DNA of 64,000 bases from Pseudomonas sp. Irchel s3f7 (GTDB lineage Bacteria; Pseudomonadota; Gammaproteobacteria; Pseudomonadales; Pseudomonadaceae), in NCBI RefSeq assembly GCF_900187615.1, contig NZ_FYDO01000006.1, positions 62,001 to 126,000 on the forward strand, in the 5' to 3' direction. The notes under the pieces were generated by a model. It did no database searches, was not told where the DNA came from, and saw nothing but the letters and a program-made list of their open reading frames with translations. Shown here piece after piece: positions 16,274-24,662 of the stretch (positions within the stretch are counted from its first letter, which is position 1; each line of letters begins with the position of its first letter). The position numbers and the translations under genes were made by a program.

Positions 16274-16828
16274 TCACTTGACCAACAACTCCCCCGCCAC
16301 TGCCGAACGCGTGGCTTTGCCGCAGAGTTGCTCGACCAGGGCCAGGGCAAACGCCAATGCCGCGCCCGAGCCTTGGGCGGTGATGCAATTGCCGTCGACC
16401 ACCACCGGCTGATCGACGAAATTGCAACCCGACAGCTGATGACTGGCCGAAGGCAGGCAGGTCATGCGCCGTTGCCGCAATACACCGAAGGCTTGCAGCG
16501 CCACCGCAGGCGCTTCGGCGATACCGGCGAACAGGCGACCGGTTGCGGCCTGGTCCTTGATCAATTGTTGCAAGGGTTGATGGCCCGCCAAGTGCTGCAC
16601 CCCGACCGCACCACCCGGCAAGGCGATCAGGTCGAAAGGTTGAGCGAGCAAATCCACCAACATCGCATCGCAGGTCAGGCGGGTACCGCGGGCGCAGGTC
16701 AACATCCGTCGGCCCTCGATGCTCGCCACCACGACTTCGACCTGAGCGCGGCGCAGCACATCGATCAGCATAACTGTTTGCAAATCATCGGTGCCCTCGG
16801 CGAGGGCAATCAAGGCACGAAAGGTCAT
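16274..16828 (-). CDS. DJ-1/PfpI-family protein lacking the catalytic residues
   Basis: A 184-residue DJ-1/YajL-like protein with the family fold signatures (IALPGG at about 68-73 and the C-terminal GSGAALAFALALVE). At the nucleophile elbow, where DJ-1 and YajL have A-I-C-A-x-P, this protein has GIAEAP, so the catalytic Cys is Ala104. The Glu that polarises it is Gln17, and the following His position (T-H-P) reads C-L-P with Leu125. It therefore looks catalytically dead as a deglycase/glyoxalase; Cys124 next to the pocket might take a role. It may act as a sensor or structural paralogue. Confidence 0.82.
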   Translation of the reverse strand: MTFRALIALAEGTDDLQTVMLIDVLRRAQVEVVVASIEGRRMLTCARGTRLTCDAMLVDLLAQPFDLIALPGGAVGVQHLAGHQPLQQLIKDQAATGRLFAGIAEAPAVALQAFGVLRQRRMTCLPSASHQLSGCNFVDQPVVVDGNCITAQGSGAALAFALALVEQLCGKATRSAVAGELLVK

Positions 16829-16895
16829 GGGCTACGATCCAAAGAATGATTCTTAAAGCGTAGTCAGCTTTCCCGCCCCTGTTCGGGACTGGTCG

Positions 16896-17342
16896 TTACT
16901 TGATGTGAAGCTGCGTCGACAGCGTATTGCCCGGCGCGTTGAGCGAGGTGTTGCTGAAGCTGAAAGTGCCTTCCTGTTTGCCCGCGAGATCGAAGGCATA
17001 TAAATAGCCGACGGTTTTTTCCCCCGGGGTGCAGGTGGTCAGGTTGCCATTCCTGAAAGCACAGACCGGCGTGCGGGTGCCATTCACTTCGAAACCGTCC
17101 AGCGCGACACGGGGCTCACGGCCGTAACCGACTTCCAGCACGTAAACAAGAATGTTCGAGCCGCTGTGGTCACAGCGCGTCTGTTTTTGTCCCTCGTCGA
17201 TGCTTTCGACGCCGCAGGAAGGTGAAGCGACCTTGAGCACCTTCACTTCACTCAAGCGCGGGGCCGATGCTGCCTCGGCCGCTTGGGTCCCGAAAAACAA
17301 CGCCATCAATACGCCAAATACGCCAGCCAGACGCTTTTTCAT
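16896..17342 (-). CDS. Secreted hypothetical protein, DUF4879-like
   Basis: A 148-residue protein with a clear signal peptide (MKKRLAGVFGVLMALFFGTQAAEA, cut about residue 24). The mature part is Cys-containing (SPSCGVES, TRCDHSG, PVCAF, TTCTPG) and rich in beta-type residues (VYVLEVGYG, GYLYAFDL). It resembles the DUF4879/YolA group of exported proteins of unknown function; that assignment is from memory and moderate. The ATG at 17342 is chosen because it starts the signal peptide. Confidence 0.65.
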   Translation of the reverse strand: MKKRLAGVFGVLMALFFGTQAAEAASAPRLSEVKVLKVASPSCGVESIDEGQKQTRCDHSGSNILVYVLEVGYGREPRVALDGFEVNGTRTPVCAFRNGNLTTCTPGEKTVGYLYAFDLAGKQEGTFSFSNTSLNAPGNTLSTQLHIK

Positions 17343-17564
17343 GCAGGACCTGTCCACCTCAAAAAACAGCGCGCAGTATGGCGCACTTGGCTTTCTCGCA
17401 AAACATCGACGACGATCACAGCCATAAGCAGCCATAACCCCACGCTGCTGGTATGATGCGCGGCTTTTTCCGGTCCACAGTATTTTTCAGGCGCGTTCTG
17501 CGGTCTGTGCTTTGCTGTTGAGGTCGATACATTCACGGCGCCGGGCGCGCCACGGGGAGCAGAC

Positions 17565-18860
17565 ATGCTGGAAAGGCTGTTTCAACTCAAGGCACACAAC
17601 ACCAACGTGCGGACCGAGATTCTGGCGGGCGTCACGACCTTCTTGGCCATGGCCTACATTCTGTTCGTCAACCCGAGCATCCTCGGTGAGACCGGCATGG
17701 ACAAGGGCGCGGTGTTCGTCGCCACCTGTCTGGCAGCCGCTATCGGCTCCGCAGTCATGGGCCTGATCGCCAACTACCCGATCGCGCTCGCACCGGGCAT
17801 GGGCCTCAATGCCTTCTTCACTTATACCGTGGTCCTGCACATGGGCCATACCTGGCAAGTGGCGCTGGGTGCGGTGTTCATCTCGGCGGTGTGCTTCTTC
17901 CTGCTGTCGATCTTCCGCATCCGCGAATGGATCATCAACAGCATCCCGCTGCCGCTGCGCTCGGCGATTGCCGCCGGTATCGGCCTGTTCCTGGCGCTGA
18001 TCGCCCTGCACAACGCCGGCATCGTGGTCAGCAACCCGGCGACCATGGTTGGCCTCGGTGACCTGAAACAACCGGCACCGATCCTCGCCACCCTCGGTTT
18101 CGCCCTGATCGTCGCCCTTGAAGCCCTCGCCGTGCGCGGTGCGGTGCTGATCGGCATTCTGGTGGTGACCATTATTGCCATCGTCATGGGCTTCACCCCG
18201 TTCGGCGGCGTGATGTCGATGCCGCCATCGCTGGCGCCGACGTTCCTGCAACTGGATATCAAAGGCGCACTGGACATCGGTCTGGTCAGCGTGATTTTCG
18301 CCTTCCTGTTCGTCGACCTGTTCGACAACTCCGGCACCCTGATCGGCGTCGCCAAGCGCGCCGGCTTGATGGGCAAGGACGGCCATATGCCGAAAATGGG
18401 CCGTGCGCTGATCGCTGACAGTACAGCCGCGATGGCCGGTTCCCTGCTGGGCACCTCGACCACCACCAGTTACATCGAATCTGCTGCGGGCGTGAGTGCC
18501 GGGGGCCGCACCGGCCTGACCGCCATCGTCGTGGCGATCCTGTTCCTGCTGGCGTTGTTCTTCTCGCCACTGGCCGCCAGCGTTCCCGCCTTCGCCACTG
18601 CGCCAGCGCTGCTGTTCGTCGCCGTGCTGATGACTTCCGGCCTGGCCGAAATAGACTGGGACGACATCACCGTCGCCGCGCCGGTGGTCATCACCGCGCT
18701 GGCCATGCCGTTCACTTATTCCATCGCCAACGGCATCGCCTTTGGCTTCATTGCCTGGACCGCCATCAAGTTGATGTCCGGTCGCGGCCGTGAGCTGAAC
18801 CCGGCGCTGGTGATCCTGTCGATTCTGTTCGTGATCAAGCTCGGTTGGTTCAACGCATGA
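17565..18860 (+). CDS. Purine permease, NCS2 family, AzgA-like
   Basis: A 431-residue membrane transporter of the AzgA branch of nucleobase:cation symporters, which take up adenine, guanine or hypoxanthine. Signatures include [33 protein letters not shown] near the N-terminus and [13 protein letters not shown] and [14 protein letters not shown] in the middle. It overlaps the trmA start by four bases (ATGA), so the two are co-translated. The exact purine specificity is not determined. Confidence 0.92.
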   Translation: MLERLFQLKAHNTNVRTEILAGVTTFLAMAYILFVNPSILGETGMDKGAVFVATCLAAAIGSAVMGLIANYPIALAPGMGLNAFFTYTVVLHMGHTWQVALGAVFISAVCFFLLSIFRIREWIINSIPLPLRSAIAAGIGLFLALIALHNAGIVVSNPATMVGLGDLKQPAPILATLGFALIVALEALAVRGAVLIGILVVTIIAIVMGFTPFGGVMSMPPSLAPTFLQLDIKGALDIGLVSVIFAFLFVDLFDNSGTLIGVAKRAGLMGKDGHMPKMGRALIADSTAAMAGSLLGTSTTTSYIESAAGVSAGGRTGLTAIVVAILFLLALFFSPLAASVPAFATAPALLFVAVLMTSGLAEIDWDDITVAAPVVITALAMPFTYSIANGIAFGFIAWTAIKLMSGRGRELNPALVILSILFVIKLGWFNA

Positions 18861-19936
18861 CTTTTGATTCCCAGGCCTACGCCGCACAGCTCGAAGACAA
18901 GGTCACGCGCTTGCGTGACCTGCTGGCCCCGTTCGATGCGCCCGAGCCGACCGTGTTCGACTCACCGCTGCAGAACTTCCGCCTGCGCGCCGAATTTCGC
19001 CTGTGGCGTGAAGCCGGCGATCGTCATTACGCGATGTTTTCCCAGGAAGACAAACGCACGCCGATCCTGATCGAAGCGTTCCCGATTGCCAGCCTGCGCA
19101 TCAATGAACTGATGCCCAAGCTCAAGGCCGCGTGGCAAGCCAGTGCGCCCCTGAGCAACAAGCTGTTCCAGGTGGAGTTCCTGACCACCCTGGCCGGCGA
19201 TGCGATGATCACTTTGTGCTATCACCGTCCGCTGGACGAGCACTGGCACGCGGCGGCCACAAAACTGGCAGCCGACCTGAACGTCAGCATCATCGGCCGT
19301 TCCAAGGGCAAGCGCGAAGTCATCGGTCTCGATTACGTCGTCGAGAAGCTGGAAGTCGGCGGCCGCACCTTCAGCTACCGCCAGCCAGAAGGCGCGTTCA
19401 CCCAGCCCAACGGCACGGTGAACCAGAAAATGCTCAACTGGGCATACGATGCGCTTGGCGATCGCTCCGATGATTTGCTAGAGCTGTATTGCGGCAACGG
19501 CAACTTCACCCTGCCCCTCGCCACCCGCGTGCGCAAAGTGCTGGCCACTGAAATCAGCAAGACCTCGGTCAACGCAGCCTTGAGCAACCTCAGCGAAAAC
19601 GCTGTGGATAACGTCACTCTGGTGCGTTTATCCGCCGAAGAGCTGACCGAAGCCCTGAACGAAGTGCGCCCGTTCCGTCGCCTGCACGGCATCGACCTCA
19701 AGAGCTACGAGTTCGGCAGCGTCTTCGTCGACCCGCCGCGCGCCGGCATGGACCCGGACACGTGCGAGCTGACCCGACGCTTCGACAACATCCTGTACAT
19801 CTCCTGCAACCCGGAGACCCTAGCAGCCAACATCGCCCAACTGCACGACACGCATCGCATCACCCAATGCGCGATGTTCGACCAGTTCCCGTGGACTCAC
19901 CACATGGAATCCGGAGTGTTGTTGACCCGGCGTTGA
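18857..19936 (+). CDS. trmA: tRNA (uracil-5-)-methyltransferase TrmA
   Basis: A 359-residue SAM-dependent enzyme forming 5-methyluridine at position 54 of tRNAs. Visible motifs are [14 protein letters not shown] (SAM binding), DPPRAGMD, and the catalytic cysteine in YISCNPETL near the C-terminus. Length matches E. coli TrmA. It has no TRAM domain, as expected for TrmA. It is translationally coupled to the purine permease and followed by a terminator. Confidence 0.97.
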   Translation: MTFDSQAYAAQLEDKVTRLRDLLAPFDAPEPTVFDSPLQNFRLRAEFRLWREAGDRHYAMFSQEDKRTPILIEAFPIASLRINELMPKLKAAWQASAPLSNKLFQVEFLTTLAGDAMITLCYHRPLDEHWHAAATKLAADLNVSIIGRSKGKREVIGLDYVVEKLEVGGRTFSYRQPEGAFTQPNGTVNQKMLNWAYDALGDRSDDLLELYCGNGNFTLPLATRVRKVLATEISKTSVNAALSNLSENAVDNVTLVRLSAEELTEALNEVRPFRRLHGIDLKSYEFGSVFVDPPRAGMDPDTCELTRRFDNILYISCNPETLAANIAQLHDTHRITQCAMFDQFPWTHHMESGVLLTRR

Positions 19937-19956
19937 TTGCATCTGCAACCTACAAA

Positions 19957-19982
19957 AAAACCGTCCTCGTGACGGTTTTTTT
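19957..19982 (+). terminator. Terminator after trmA
   Basis: Stem AAAACCGTC / GACGGTTTT with a 5-base loop followed by a run of seven T, beginning 20 bases past the trmA stop. Confidence 0.9.
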
Positions 19983-19989
19983 GTATTAA

Positions 19990-20109
19990 GTGCTCAAGCC
20001 TTATGGCGAGCGCTCGCGGCCGTTTACTCTGCTGTACCCGCAAAGTCGCCATGTGCCGCTGCGCTTGAGGGCGTTCATCGATTTCCTCGTCGAGCGTTTG
20101 CCGCGTTAA
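19990..20109 (+). pseudogene. C-terminal remnant of a LysR-family regulator
   Basis: A plus-strand frame of 39 codons ending in TAA at 20107 reads as the tail of a LysR regulator: VLKPYGERSRPF followed by LLYPQSRHVPLRLRAF and IDFLVERLPR. An in-frame stop precedes it, there is no start codon, and the trmA terminator abuts it. It is the leftover of a deleted regulator gene, located just before the quinate genes. Confidence 0.8.
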
Positions 20110-20249
20110 ACGCTGAAAGTGTCCGATCACCGCCCAGAAACAGCCCGCGAGCATTCACGTCAATTGACCGAATTAACCAGTTAGTACAATTTATCTCCAC
20201 AGGCTGAAATCTTCGGCCGATTCCAAAAATAATAAGTGGAGAGATTGCG

Positions 20250-20690
20250 ATGTCCCCTATCGTTCTGGTGCTCAACGGCCCGAACCTGAACCTGCTCGGC
20301 ACCCGCGAACCGGCAACCTACGGCCATGAAACCCTGGCCGATATTTCGGCCCTGTGCGGACGCGCGGGCGAGGAGTTCGGCCTGACGGTGGAGTTTCGCC
20401 AGACCAATCATGAAGGCGAATTGCTCGACTGGATTCACGCCGCCCGTGGTCGCTGCGCCGGGATCGTGATCAACCCGGCGGCGTGGACGCACACTTCCGT
20501 CGCCATCCGCGACGCGTTGGTTGCCAGCGAACTGCCGGTGATCGAAGTCCACTTGTCCAACGTCCACGCCCGTGAACCCTTCCGCCACCACTCGTTTGTA
20601 TCCGCCATCGCAACGGCCGTGCTTGCCGGTTTCGGCAGCCATGGCTATCGCCTGGCGCTGGAGTATTTCAGTCAGCGTTTGAAGGGGTGA
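20250..20690 (+). CDS. aroQ: Type II 3-dehydroquinate dehydratase
   Basis: A 146-residue AroQ-type enzyme interconverting 3-dehydroquinate and 3-dehydroshikimate. Family motifs [13 protein letters not shown] (residues 9-21), [32 protein letters not shown] and [17 protein letters not shown] are all intact. GGAGAG lies before the ATG. The location with quiC and a quinate/shikimate dehydrogenase points to the catabolic paralogue rather than the biosynthetic one. It is followed directly by the dehydrogenase gene. Confidence 0.96.
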   Translation: MSPIVLVLNGPNLNLLGTREPATYGHETLADISALCGRAGEEFGLTVEFRQTNHEGELLDWIHAARGRCAGIVINPAAWTHTSVAIRDALVASELPVIEVHLSNVHAREPFRHHSFVSAIATAVLAGFGSHGYRLALEYFSQRLKG

Positions 20691-20695
20691 CCACC

Positions 20696-21550
20696 GTGAC
20701 TCAGAACTCCGTGATCCTGGCCGGGCTGATCGGCGCCGGCATTCAGGCCTCCCGCACGCCTGCGCTGCATGAGCATGAAGGCGATGCCCAAGGTCTGCGT
20801 TATCTCTATCGCTTGATTGACCTTGATCAGTTGAAGCTCGACAGCAATGCCCTGCCCGACCTGTTGATGGCGGCCGAGCGCATGAACTACACCGGGCTGA
20901 ACATTACCTTTCCGTGCAAGCAGGCGATCATCCCGCTCCTCGACGAACTGTCGCCGGAGGCGCGCGGCATCGGTGCGGTCAACACGGTGGTGCTCAAGGA
21001 TGGCAAGCGCATCGGCCACAACACCGATTGCCTTGGATTTGCCGAGGGATTTCGCCGGGGCCTGAAAGGCGTTGCCGTTGAGCGTGTCGTCCAGATGGGC
21101 GCCGGCGGAGCAGGTGCGGCGGTGGCCCACGCATTGTTGAGCGAAGGCGTACAACAGCTGAGTATTTTCGACGTGGATATCAGCCGCGCCCAAAGCCTCG
21201 CCGACAATCTGAACCAGCATTTCGGCAATGGTCGTGCGGTGGCCGGGCATGATTTGGCGCTGACGCTGGCCCAGGCTGATGGTCTGGTGAACACCACGCC
21301 GATGGGCATGAAAAAACTGCCGGGCATGCCGGTGCCGGTGGAGCTGCTGCGCGCCGAACTGTGGGTCGCGGAGATCGTCTACTTCCCGCTGGAAACCGAA
21401 CTGCTGCGCAACGCCCGCGCCCTCGGTTGCCGGACGCTGGATGGCGGCAACATGGCGGTGTTTCAGGCGGTGAAGGCGTTCGAGTTGTTCAGCGGCGTGG
21501 TGCCGGATGCCCAGCGCATGCTTGAGCATTTCCAGAGCATGAATGACTGA
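20696..21550 (+). CDS. Shikimate/quinate dehydrogenase (AroE/YdiB family)
   Basis: A 284-residue NAD(P)-dependent dehydrogenase. The substrate-binding SRTPALHE and NITFPCK, the glycine-rich MGAGGAGAAVAHAL (about 130) and the NTTPMGM motif are seen. The nucleotide site has DVDISRA, where an acidic residue after the second strand suggests NAD rather than NADP preference. A GTG at 20696 with GAAGGGG upstream is used; another GTG at 20687 overlaps the aroQ stop. In this locus it should oxidise quinate or shikimate for catabolism. Confidence 0.88.
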   Translation: MTQNSVILAGLIGAGIQASRTPALHEHEGDAQGLRYLYRLIDLDQLKLDSNALPDLLMAAERMNYTGLNITFPCKQAIIPLLDELSPEARGIGAVNTVVLKDGKRIGHNTDCLGFAEGFRRGLKGVAVERVVQMGAGGAGAAVAHALLSEGVQQLSIFDVDISRAQSLADNLNQHFGNGRAVAGHDLALTLAQADGLVNTTPMGMKKLPGMPVPVELLRAELWVAEIVYFPLETELLRNARALGCRTLDGGNMAVFQAVKAFELFSGVVPDAQRMLEHFQSMND

Positions 21551-21571
21551 AGCGCCAACCCTGGATGTTTC

Positions 21572-21649
21572 GTAGGAGCCGGCTTGCTGGCGAAGCAGGC
21601 GATGCGGTGAATCAGGTCAGCCGCCTTCGCTGGCAAGCCAGCTCCTACA
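21572..21649. repeat. REP-type inverted repeat
   Basis: GTAGGAGCCGGCTTGCTGGCGAAG on the left pairs imperfectly with CTTCGCTGGCAAGCCAGCTCCTAC on the right. It lies between the convergent dehydrogenase and TetR genes and may serve as a terminator. Confidence 0.85.
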
Positions 21650-21688
21650 GGGTGTTGCGTGAATGTGATTGGTTGAGAACCAAGACAA

Positions 21689-22366
21689 TCAAGCCTGCAA
21701 GTAACGCAACACCGACTCACAAATCATCTCGCGATGACGTTGTTTGACCGCCTCGGCCGGCAGGTCGATCTGAAAAATCTCACCCACGGTATGGCGGTTC
21801 GAAACCCGATAGAAGCAGAACGAGCTGATCAGCAGATGCACATCCAGCGGCACCAGGCCTGCGCGGAAAACACCTTCCTCGACACCCCGACGCAGAATCA
21901 CTCCGAGGGAATCAAGCACGGTGTTGTTCATCGCCCTGATCGCATCGGAACGCTTCACAAACTCGGCGTTGTGAATGTTTTCGATGCTGACAATCCGCAC
22001 GAAATCAACGTTACGGTCGTGGTGATCAAAGGTGAATTCAACCAGACGTCGAATCGCTTCTACCGGCGCCAACTCTGTCAGGTGCAAGCGGCTTTCGGTG
22101 TTGCGAATATCGCCGTAGAGCTTCTCCAGCACCTCGACGTAGAGCTGTTCCTTACTGCCGAAGTAGTAATAGATCATGCGCTTTGAGGTGTGGATGCGCT
22201 CGGCGATTGCGTCGACGCGGGCACCGGACAGCCCCTGCTGGACGAACTCGACGATCGCCTCCTGCAGGATGTTTTCGCGGGTCTTTTCCGGGTTGTTCTT
22301 GCGACTCTTGCGCGGCTCGGCAACGGTCTGGTCGGGCACTGGGGAGGGTTCTGAAATAGTTGTCAT
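21689..22366 (-). CDS. TetR-family regulator of the quinate locus (inferred)
   Basis: A 225-residue TetR regulator. The helix-turn-helix lies at about residues 30-75 (ENILQEAIVEFVQQGL, then TSKRMIYYYFGSKEQLY). The C-terminal half is a ligand-binding domain of the PsrA/RutR-like length. It lies between the aroQ-dehydrogenase pair and quiC, in the same order as I recall for P. aeruginosa PA0243. This suggests that it controls quinate/shikimate use with a pathway intermediate as ligand; that part is inference. Confidence 0.88.
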   Translation of the reverse strand: MTTISEPSPVPDQTVAEPRKSRKNNPEKTRENILQEAIVEFVQQGLSGARVDAIAERIHTSKRMIYYYFGSKEQLYVEVLEKLYGDIRNTESRLHLTELAPVEAIRRLVEFTFDHHDRNVDFVRIVSIENIHNAEFVKRSDAIRAMNNTVLDSLGVILRRGVEEGVFRAGLVPLDVHLLISSFCFYRVSNRHTVGEIFQIDLPAEAVKQRHREMICESVLRYLQA

Positions 22367-22469
22367 CGCGGGCTCACGGCCATCACTGCACAGGCTGGCG
22401 ATTATGGGCCGCGCGGCACAGTGAAGGAAGCCGCGCGGTAGCGCTTTTGTCGCCGTGATTACGATTTTC

Positions 22470-24371
22470 CTACAACTTTGTCTGACGTACGGCGCCGCTT
22501 CTGGATTTTGCCATCGCCGCCAACCGCACCGCTACGTTAGCCGCACCGTAACCGGCGTAACCGTTCTTGCGCTGGATGATCTCGAAGAAAAACCGCCCTT
22601 CGAACGGCTCGGTGTACACATGAAACAGCTCGCCGCCGTGGGCATCGCGGTCGTACAGCACGTTGTAATACGCCAGTTCGCTGAGGAACTCATCGTCGAA
22701 ATCGAAGCGTGCCGCCAGGTCATCGTAGTAATTGAGCGGGATGTCCAGCAGCGGCACGCCCGCCTCTTTCGCTCGGCTGACCTGGGCGAAGATATCGTCA
22801 CAATCAAACGCGATGTGATGCACCCCGGAGCCGCGATAACTCGACAGCGCGTGTGAGATCGCGGTGTTGCGGTTCTCGGAAATGTTCAGCGGCAGACGGA
22901 TCGAACTGTCCCGACTGCGCAGGGCCCGGCTCTTCACCAGACCATACGGGTCGGGCAACACCACTTCATCGTCCGCTTCGAAATCCAGCAGGCTTTTGTA
23001 GAACAATACCCAGCTGTCGAGGCTGTCGGCCGGCAATGCCATGGCCATGTGATCGATGCGCTTGAGTCCGCCACCAGCCACTGCATCCGCCAACAGATTG
23101 AAGTCGGTGCCGTACACATCGGCGTGCTGGTCCACCAGGTAGATCAGGCTGCCATCCGGTGCGCGCACAGCGGCGAGCTCCAGCTCATTGGGGCCGACCA
23201 GTCCGCGATACGGCTGCCCCTTGTAAGCCACGGCCCGGGCCAGCGCACTGGCGCTGTCCGTGACCCGAACAGCGGTGGCACACAGCGAGGGACCGTGGGC
23301 CTCGAAAAAACTGTGGGCAAACGAGTACGGTTCGGAGTTGAGGATCAGGTTGATATCGCCCTGACGAAACAGGCTGACGCTCTTGGAGCGATGTTGCCCG
23401 GCCTTGGCAAAACCCAACCGTTCCAGCCAATGGGAGAGTTTGGCGCCGAGGCTTTCGTCCACGGCGAATTCGAGAAATTCGATGCCGTTGTATTCACTGG
23501 CCTTGGGCGTCTCGAACAGGATCTCGGTATTGGTCGCTGGCTGGGTTTCCATGGCCAGACGCTCACGGGTTTTCTCTTCCAGATACAGCAGCGAACGCAG
23601 TCCATCGGCGGCATTGGCCCTCGGTGGTGCGGCGCGGAAGCCGTCGTTGAAGATTTCCAGCGACAACGGCCCGGTGTAGCCACTCTTGATGATCGGCGCG
23701 AGGAACCCCGGCAGATCGAATTCGCCCTGGCCGGGGAAGCAACGGAAATGCCGGCTCCACTCCAGCACGTCCATGGCCAGGATCGGCGCGTCGGCCATTT
23801 GCACGAAGAAGATCTTGTCGCCCGGAATCTCGGCGATGGCACTCGGATCGCCCTTGAGCGACAACGTGTGGAAGCTGTCGAGCAACACGCCGAGGCTCGG
23901 ATGATCCGCCTGACGGACAATGTTCCAGACCTGTTGATACGTGTTCACGTGCCGGCCCCAGGCCAGCGCTTCGTAGCCGATGCGCAAACCACGCGCACCG
24001 GCGTGTTCCGCCAGCAGGCGCAAGTCATCGACTAAAATTTGTTCATCGCCAACGGAGTCGGCCGAGGCGTTGCTGCACACCAACACCAGGTCAGTGCCCA
24101 GTTCCTGCATCAGGTCGAACTTGCGCTCAGCCCGCTCCAGGTTGCGTGCCAAGCGATCGCGGCGGCAGCCCTCGAAATCGCGAAACGGTTGAAACAGGGT
24201 GATGGCGATCCCGAGATCGGCGCACATCTGTTTAATTTCCCGCGGGCTGCCGTCGTAGTAGAGGAGGTCGTTCTCGAAAATCTCGACGCCGTCGAAACCG
24301 GCGGCGGCAATGGCTTCGAGTTTTTCCGGCAGGGTACCGCTCAAGGACACGGTGGCAATGGAACGCTGCAT
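22470..24371 (-). CDS. quiC: 3-Dehydroshikimate dehydratase QuiC (fused to HPPD-like domain)
   Basis: A 633-residue two-domain protein. Residues 1 to about 265 form a sugar-phosphate-isomerase-type dehydratase domain; Glu134, Asp165, Gln191 and Glu239 fall at the metal-ligand positions known for the bacterial QuiC1 enzyme. Residues about 290-610 form a 4-hydroxyphenylpyruvate-dioxygenase-like vicinal oxygen chelate domain (for example GVHHIAFDCDDI and FFFEIIQRKNGYAGYG). The enzyme converts 3-dehydroshikimate to protocatechuate. The fusion and length are normal for Pseudomonas. GGGAG precedes the ATG. Confidence 0.93.
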   Translation of the reverse strand: MQRSIATVSLSGTLPEKLEAIAAAGFDGVEIFENDLLYYDGSPREIKQMCADLGIAITLFQPFRDFEGCRRDRLARNLERAERKFDLMQELGTDLVLVCSNASADSVGDEQILVDDLRLLAEHAGARGLRIGYEALAWGRHVNTYQQVWNIVRQADHPSLGVLLDSFHTLSLKGDPSAIAEIPGDKIFFVQMADAPILAMDVLEWSRHFRCFPGQGEFDLPGFLAPIIKSGYTGPLSLEIFNDGFRAAPPRANAADGLRSLLYLEEKTRERLAMETQPATNTEILFETPKASEYNGIEFLEFAVDESLGAKLSHWLERLGFAKAGQHRSKSVSLFRQGDINLILNSEPYSFAHSFFEAHGPSLCATAVRVTDSASALARAVAYKGQPYRGLVGPNELELAAVRAPDGSLIYLVDQHADVYGTDFNLLADAVAGGGLKRIDHMAMALPADSLDSWVLFYKSLLDFEADDEVVLPDPYGLVKSRALRSRDSSIRLPLNISENRNTAISHALSSYRGSGVHHIAFDCDDIFAQVSRAKEAGVPLLDIPLNYYDDLAARFDFDDEFLSELAYYNVLYDRDAHGGELFHVYTEPFEGRFFFEIIQRKNGYAGYGAANVAVRLAAMAKSRSGAVRQTKL

Positions 24372-24487
24372 GGTTCGGCTCCCGGTGGAGGCAATCTTGT
24401 TAAGGGCGTTGCACGCTTTGAGTAGAGGGTCGCGTTTGGCTTGCGAGAATTATTGAGCTGACAGGCTGACACAGCAATTCAAAGTGT

Positions 24488-24501
24488 ACTATCCAGTTAG
24501 T
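24488..24501. promoter_or_regulatory. Candidate operator between quiC and the MFS gene
   Basis: ACTATCCAGTTAGT has 4-base inverted ends (ACTA / TAGT) and partial inner symmetry. It lies in the 290-base divergent promoter region of quiC and the transporter, where the TetR of the locus would be expected to bind. Only the position and symmetry support it. Confidence 0.3.
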
Positions 24502-24662
24502 TTTGTGTGCGATTATCGAACAAAATGGCCGTAGGCGAATTGACGGTTTTTCGTCCACTGCCCAACATCGACTCCACATTGAGGCCATACCGGTCGCGGT
24601 GAATAACAACGAGTTCGATGCTTCAGAACACCACATAACAAATTCAAAAACGGGTGGCACAC

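Noticed and set aside
17436..17564. Purine riboswitch upstream of the purine permease.
   Set aside because: No purine-aptamer core was seen in this short leader; the GC-rich stretch gives no convincing fold.
17487..18887. A 466-codon minus-strand frame.
   Set aside because: Antisense shadow of the AzgA-like permease, full of Gln, Asp, Gly and His with no domain.
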